Part shown: positions 63,025 through 64,000 of the stretch, piece after piece
How the letters are laid out: every line of letters begins with the position of its first letter
Numbering within the stretch: the first letter of the stretch is position 1
Assembly: GCA_018292915.2 (NCBI GenBank)
Contig: JACVVK020000055.1
Coordinates: 1,205,001-1,269,000 of the forward strand
From: Batillaria attramentaria
Taxonomy: Eukaryota > Mollusca > Gastropoda > Batillariidae
Reading direction: 5' to 3'
Length of the DNA: 64,000 bases
Made by a program: the position numbers and the translations under genes
Notes under the pieces: model-generated
Databases searched by the model: none
Seen by the model: only the letters and a program-made list of their open reading frames with translations
Told to the model about the DNA's origin: nothing

Positions 63025-63788
63025 CACTCACATTTGGGTTTTGTGGAAGCTGGCTGGGTAGCAGACTCTACATGTACACGTCCTCTGGGTGACATTGGTG
63101 GAGACTCACGTGCGGACGTTGGCAACTTCAGCACCATGGCATCCTGTATCATACAAATACCAAACTCAAAACAAACCATGACATAACCAAGTACTGTCTG
63201 TTATAAGTTTAGCATAAAAAGCATGTTTGTTTAAGGTGATTCATGTACTGTAAATCTGCCACGTGCTGGATATCCACAGGAAATTTTGCTTCTCATTCTC
63301 ACTCAAGAATCTAGCTCAGTTCCTGAGAGTAAAAAGATGACCAGATTTACAACCCCCAAATTATGCCTCTTAAAAAATGCTGCCTGTGTCAAATTCAAAC
63401 CATCTCAATGGTCACAAAATCACCCTTTGAAAATCTATTGAAATACACTGTACCCTCTAAAACTAACACAATGTGGTTAAACCACTCTCTACTATGGAAA
63501 TCTGTTGGGTGCCCTGACGAACAGAAATTTTAAATACCGGTAAGTGCCACTGCAAATTTACAATCACATGTAAAAACACACCTGTTTCTGTTGAAGATCC
63601 TGAGGCAGGTCTGGAAGAGGAGAAACAAGCCCTGCACGATCAATGGGCTCAACTGATCCCTGGCGCTTCAAGCGTTTGGCTGCAGGCTCCTCAGATTTTC
63701 CTCCAGCAACGCGGGTTTCGATGGCCTGCTTGTTCTGACTTTGGATGAACTCTGGCTGGTTGTATGCTTGGTATTTCTGAAGGCTTGG
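21005..63788 (-). CDS. DNAH6: Axonemal dynein heavy chain 6 (5'-partial, 79 exons)
   Basis: This gene encodes the motor subunit of a single-headed inner dynein arm, which hydrolyses ATP to slide doublet microtubules in motile cilia and flagella. Seventy-nine exons were placed by splice consensus and reading frame; coordinates are in the four block entries. Every junction keeps phase, and the exons total 12,324 nt (4,107 residues plus TAA at 21005-21007). Along the protein I see the dynein tail, the AAA1 P-loop GPAGTGKT (about residue 1420 of the visible part), AAA2 [11 protein letters not shown]3 GGTGVGK, AAA4 GVGGTGK, the stalk, AAA5, AAA6 and a C-terminal domain ending CQLSE. The paralogue call rests on recalled similarity to vertebrate DNAH6 along the whole length, including the tail, where dynein paralogues differ most. 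Human DNAH6 is about 4,160 residues, so only some tens of N-terminal residues are missing, upstream of base 64000. No frameshift or stop was seen. A possible poly(A) signal (AATAAA, minus strand) is at 20446-20451. Confidence 0.95.
22188..22570. repeat. Two tandem-like copies of an interspersed repeat in a DNAH6 intron
   Basis: Two related segments (about 22200-22385 and 22425-22565) share AGCCTCA[CT], GCTTGTTCATGTCTTGTGAT, GACTTCCC[CT]GA[CT]TGAATTAATT and AGATATAGAGGGCTGG. A third copy is at 31545-31675 in another DNAH6 intron. The family was not identified. Confidence 0.75.
22724..22843. repeat. 39-bp tandem repeat, three units
   Basis: Three near-perfect AT-rich units (AGATATAACACAATATGAAT…CTTAATATTC) in the intron between DNAH6 exons 76 and 77. 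The rest of that intron (22845-23847) shows nothing recognisable beyond a C run near 23452. Confidence 0.95.
24212..24280. repeat. (CA)n microsatellite abutting DNAH6 exon 75 acceptor
   Basis: A perfect (CA)n run; in the transcript it is (UG)n ending in UAG at the 3' splice site of the exon at 24117-24209. Confidence 0.95.
26031..27720 (+). mobile_element. 5'-truncated LINE, ORF2 fragment intact, antisense in DNAH6 intron
   Basis: The insertion is about 1,690 bp, flanked by an 11-bp target duplication TAGTTGTCAAT (26020-26030 and 27721-27731) and ending in a (TAAG)n tail. The reading frame is open to TAA at 27709-27711. RT motifs: [57 protein letters not shown] and the catalytic [10 protein letters not shown]. 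The C-terminal part has a [10 protein letters not shown] block and a [14 protein letters not shown] block, as in the RTE/BovB-like or related clade; the exact clade is unresolved. No endonuclease domain remains. The clean duplication and open frame indicate a recent insertion. It lies between exons 71 and 72 on the opposite strand. Confidence 0.93.
28315..28487 (+). mobile_element. tRNA-derived SINE, copy 2 (DNAH6 intron)
   Basis: Same family as 10998-11169, with the same TCT-like anticodon loop and B box. It is flanked by an 11-bp target duplication, TGTCACTGACA (28304-28314 and 28488-28498). Antisense to DNAH6, between exons 70 and 71. Confidence 0.93.
29548..29615. repeat. (CA)n microsatellite abutting DNAH6 exon 68 acceptor
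   Basis: A perfect (CA)n run, read as (UG)n then CAG at the 3' splice site of the exon at 29451-29544. Confidence 0.95.
30900..31069 (-). mobile_element. tRNA-derived SINE, copy 3 (DNAH6 intron)
   Basis: Same family in minus orientation, flanked by AAATACAGTCACAAG (30885-30899 and 31070-31084). The anticodon-like triplet here is TCC rather than TCT. Sense to DNAH6, in the intron between exons 65 and 66. Confidence 0.93.
31501..31675. repeat. G run, (GA)n and third copy of the 22.2-kb repeat family
   Basis: A G run of about 18 bases and (GA)n (31519-31543), followed by about 130 bp matching 22230-22350. The rest of this intron to 32639 shows nothing recognisable. Confidence 0.8.
33010..33660. 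repeat. About 90-bp degenerate tandem repeat, interrupted by a SINE
   Basis: Units (TTCAGAGGAG…TTTGTCTGG…GTTTTAGAATTAG…AAAACCTGT…AATGTGGTG…CATGATTT) occur at about 33012-33096 and 33507-33590, with a partial third from about 33597. A SINE separates the first two. Confidence 0.75.
33098..33500 (-). mobile_element. tRNA-derived SINE of a second family, about 400 bp
   Basis: The minus strand starts with a tRNA-like head (A-box-like GTGGTCTACTGG, B-box GGTTTGAGTCC). The body contains CGGGTTGTCCGGCTTTCTCC. The 3' end has GCGCTTTGAGCCGATTCATG, then AATTGGGTAAAGCGCCTATA, followed by (ATT)n. It lies in the DNAH6 intron between exons 64 and 65, sense to the gene. Confidence 0.82.
33760..33858 (+). 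mobile_element. LINE 3' tail relic with (TTGAC)n
   Basis: The plus strand shows GAATTGCCCCTTGTGGGATA, then AATAAAGTG and five TTGAC-type repeats. This is typical of CR1/L2-like LINE 3' ends with a microsatellite tail. No coding part is present. Confidence 0.65.
36565..36641. repeat. (GT)n microsatellite, DNAH6 intron
   Basis: A perfect (GT)n run of about 77 bases on the plus strand, (CA)n in the transcript, mid-intron between exons 58 and 59. Confidence 0.95.
37431..37508. repeat. Short repeat shared between two DNAH6 introns, copy 1
   Basis: About 75 bp (CTGGTCTTGCTGAA…TTTGTCTT…CTGAAAAAGCC[GA]TAGAGG, then TAGT) match 60583-60672 in another intron of the same gene. Family unknown. Confidence 0.8.
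37566..40175 (-). CDS. DNAH6: DNAH6 exons 51-56: stalk and microtubule-binding domain
   Basis: Exons: 39995-40175, 39626-39751, 39295-39404, 38542-38704, 38067-38149, 37566-37803. The first exons encode the outgoing coiled coil of the stalk, rich in E, K and L heptads (for example [11 protein letters not shown], then [17 protein letters not shown]). The middle exons, about 38542-39404, encode the globular microtubule-binding tip. Exon 56 encodes the returning coiled coil ([17 protein letters not shown]). The stalk couples nucleotide state in the ring to microtubule affinity. Exon 53 (39295-39404) has its 5' splice site only a few bases from a MITE. Exon 55 (38067-38149) has a mixed (CG)n(CA)n tract just upstream of its acceptor. 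Confidence 0.93.
38159..38232. repeat. (CG)n(CA)n tract beside DNAH6 exon 55 acceptor
   Basis: About nine CG units followed by about 27 CA units, ending ten bases from the exon at 38067-38149. Alternating purine-pyrimidine sequence of this kind favours Z-DNA. Confidence 0.95.
39109..39287. mobile_element. Mariner-type MITE at the DNAH6 exon 53 donor
   Basis: A 179-bp element with imperfect TIRs of about 25 bp (left CAGTACAACTTCTTTTGGGC, right complement CAGTAGAACCTCTTTTGGGT) and a TA duplication (39107-39108 and 39288-39289). Its right end is five bases from the intron start of exon 53 (39295-39404), so the donor reads GTGAGTA with the TA being the target site. Confidence 0.82.
39846..39906. 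repeat. (CA)n microsatellite, DNAH6 intron
   Basis: A perfect (CA)n run of about 61 bases between exons 51 and 52. Confidence 0.95.
40446..50062 (-). CDS. DNAH6: DNAH6 exons 30-50: AAA1 to AAA4 motor ring
   Basis: Exons: 49901-50062, 49511-49648, 49188-49341, 48620-48891, 48173-48385, 47707-47892, 47350-47546, 46851-47034, 46313-46540, 45856-46077, 45412-45559, 44965-45122, 44119-44250, 43784-43955, 43462-43625, 43078-43209, 42555-42715, 41873-42023, 41470-41651, 40771-40957, 40446-40600. AAA1 is the main ATPase site, with Walker [10 protein letters not shown] at about 50002-49979 and Walker B CFDEFNR in exon 31. AAA2 Walker [10 protein letters not shown] lies at the end of exon 34. AAA3 Walker A is split by an intron directly after its lysine (exon 39 to 40), and the AAA3 Walker B region is [11 protein letters not shown] in exon 41. 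AAA4 Walker [10 protein letters not shown] is at the end of exon 46, and FLFTDTQ in exon 47 carries its Walker B. The [13 protein letters not shown] block in exons 36-37 is typical of axonemal dyneins. Exon 46 uses a GC donor at 42553-42554. Confidence 0.94.
41279..41341. repeat. (CA)n microsatellite, DNAH6 intron
   Basis: A perfect (CA)n run between exons 48 and 49. Confidence 0.95.
42158..42261. repeat. Interrupted (CA)n array, DNAH6 intron
   Basis: CA repeats with TACA and CAAACA interruptions, in the GC-AG intron between exons 46 and 47. A (TTG)n tract follows at about 42369-42398. Confidence 0.95.
44714..44788. repeat. (GT)n microsatellite, DNAH6 intron
   Basis: A perfect (GT)n run on the plus strand between exons 41 and 42, degenerating into TGCATGCG-type sequence. 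Confidence 0.95.
45685..45731. repeat. G-rich homopolymer region, DNAH6 intron
   Basis: Several long G runs in the intron between exons 39 and 40; possible G-quadruplex on the plus strand. Confidence 0.85.
50428..63788 (-). CDS. DNAH6: DNAH6 exons 1-29: N-terminal tail and linker
   Basis: Exons in transcript order: 63582-63788, 63032-63143, 61971-62106, 61590-61737, 61117-61239, 60793-60927, 60416-60551, 60093-60234, 59669-59846, 59307-59512, 58872-58980, 58468-58588, 57309-57460, 56962-57114, 56560-56661, 56167-56316, 55672-55800, 54980-55093, 54715-54858, 54307-54516, 53814-54026, 53407-53587, 52877-52973, 52449-52612, 51684-51772, 51377-51523, 51115-51225, 50762-50887, 50428-50583. This block carries the DHC_N1 and DHC_N2 regions, which bind intermediate and light chains and form the linker that swings over the AAA ring. 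Recognisable stretches include YFDAFTR (exon 10), PTPPEDFAV (exon 15), EDSWKTTEF and the linker motif SSRHVGP (exon 21), and RRAREEWV (exon 26). Exon 1 as listed starts at an acceptor (TTATCAG), so it is not the true first exon. Exon 2 has the weakest boundary, because its donor runs straight into a (TG)n tract. Confidence 0.92.
54061..54118. repeat. Imperfect CA-rich array, DNAH6 intron
   Basis: CACACG/CATGCA-type alternating purine-pyrimidine sequence ending in (CA)n, about 35 bases upstream of the exon 21 acceptor. Confidence 0.85.
56757..56818. repeat. 31-bp tandem duplication, DNAH6 intron
   Basis: Two copies of AAATGATCATCTAGTGAGAA… in tandem between exons 14 and 15. Confidence 0.9.
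57461..58467. other. DNAH6 intron 12, nothing recognised
   Basis: A 1-kb AT-rich intron with one A tract (57718-57732) and repeated CTCATGCAG/ACACATG-like words near 57560-57650. No element or RNA was recognised. Confidence 0.5.
60583..60672. repeat. Short repeat shared between two DNAH6 introns, copy 2
   Basis: Matches 37431-37508 with a few substitutions and a small insertion. Confidence 0.8.
62277..62312. repeat. (CAT)n microsatellite, DNAH6 intron
   Basis: About eleven CAT units in the intron between exons 2 and 3; the remainder of that 925-bp intron is AT-rich with nothing recognised. Confidence 0.9.
62942..63030. repeat. (CA)n microsatellite abutting DNAH6 exon 2 donor
   Basis: A (CA)n run of almost 90 bases, read as (UG)n in the transcript, beginning inside the 5' splice site of the exon at 63032-63143 (T|GUGAGUGUGUGUG). 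Confidence 0.93.
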
Positions 63789-64000
63789 CTGATAAGGGAA
63801 TATAAAAATCATGTGCATGCAAAGTAATTGCTGCAATACCAGTAGAGTAATTACATACATATATAGCTTGTCTCAGCTCACAGAAATGGGCATGATGCCA
63901 GGAGACTTGGTCAATGATGCCAGGAGATTTGGTCAATGACGTCAAGAGATTTGGTCTATCTGCTGAGCACCATATAACATCTACATCTGCCCATTCAGTC

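Noticed and set aside
21005..63788. Other single-headed axonemal dyneins (DNAH1, DNAH3, DNAH7, DNAH12) or cytoplasmic dynein
   Set aside because: P-loop contexts are shared, but the tail, the AAA1 block [18 protein letters not shown] and the C-terminus match DNAH6 best from memory. A tree would settle it.
1..64000. Bacterial-style promoters, operons and ribosome binding sites
   Set aside because: The sequence is eukaryotic with spliced genes; such features do not apply.

Overview
The window is eukaryotic nuclear DNA. It has spliced genes with GT-AG introns, long (CA)n tracts, tRNA-derived SINEs, non-LTR retrotransposons, mariner-type elements and MITEs. Repeat style and intron density suggest a mollusc, probably a gastropod; that is an inference, not proven.

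The right two thirds (about 21.0-63.8 kb, minus strand) is one large gene, axonemal dynein heavy chain 6 (DNAH6). I resolved 79 coding exons by hand. Phase is kept across all 78 junctions, giving 12,324 coding nucleotides (4,107 residues plus stop). The N-terminal exon(s) lie beyond base 64000; the stop codon is inside the window. The tail, AAA1-AAA4, the stalk with its microtubule-binding domain, AAA5, AAA6 and the C-terminal domain are all present, with no coding break seen. Two introns are GC-AG. Introns carry a LINE copy with a long open reading frame, two tRNA-type SINEs, a 180-bp MITE beside a 5' splice site, and many (CA)n tracts, several of which abut splice sites.

The left end (about 0.5-3.4 kb, minus strand) holds the start of a second gene: a signal-peptide exon (3215-3320) and a phase-compatible second exon (565-808) of a secreted protein I cannot name firmly. 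Its first intron contains a dead mariner element with clear TIRs and TA duplications.

The region 3.4-21 kb is a repeat-rich spacer. Its centrepiece is an apparently complete Ginger1-type cut-and-paste DNA transposon at 6509-10977. It has about 230-bp TIRs ending TGT...ACA, a CCGG-like target duplication, and a two-exon gene for a Gypsy-integrase-like transposase fused to an OTU-like protease domain, with DD35E, GPY and OTU Cys/His residues present. It sits inside an older unclassified repeat, which also received a LINE fragment, a SINE and a large fold-back (hairpin) element, so the order of insertion can be read. Farther right are a 5S-rRNA-derived pseudogene, a G-rich TIR element, degraded L1-group LINE pieces and a roughly 140-bp satellite rich in TCAAGGTCA motifs. 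No CRISPR array, operon or functional RNA gene was found.
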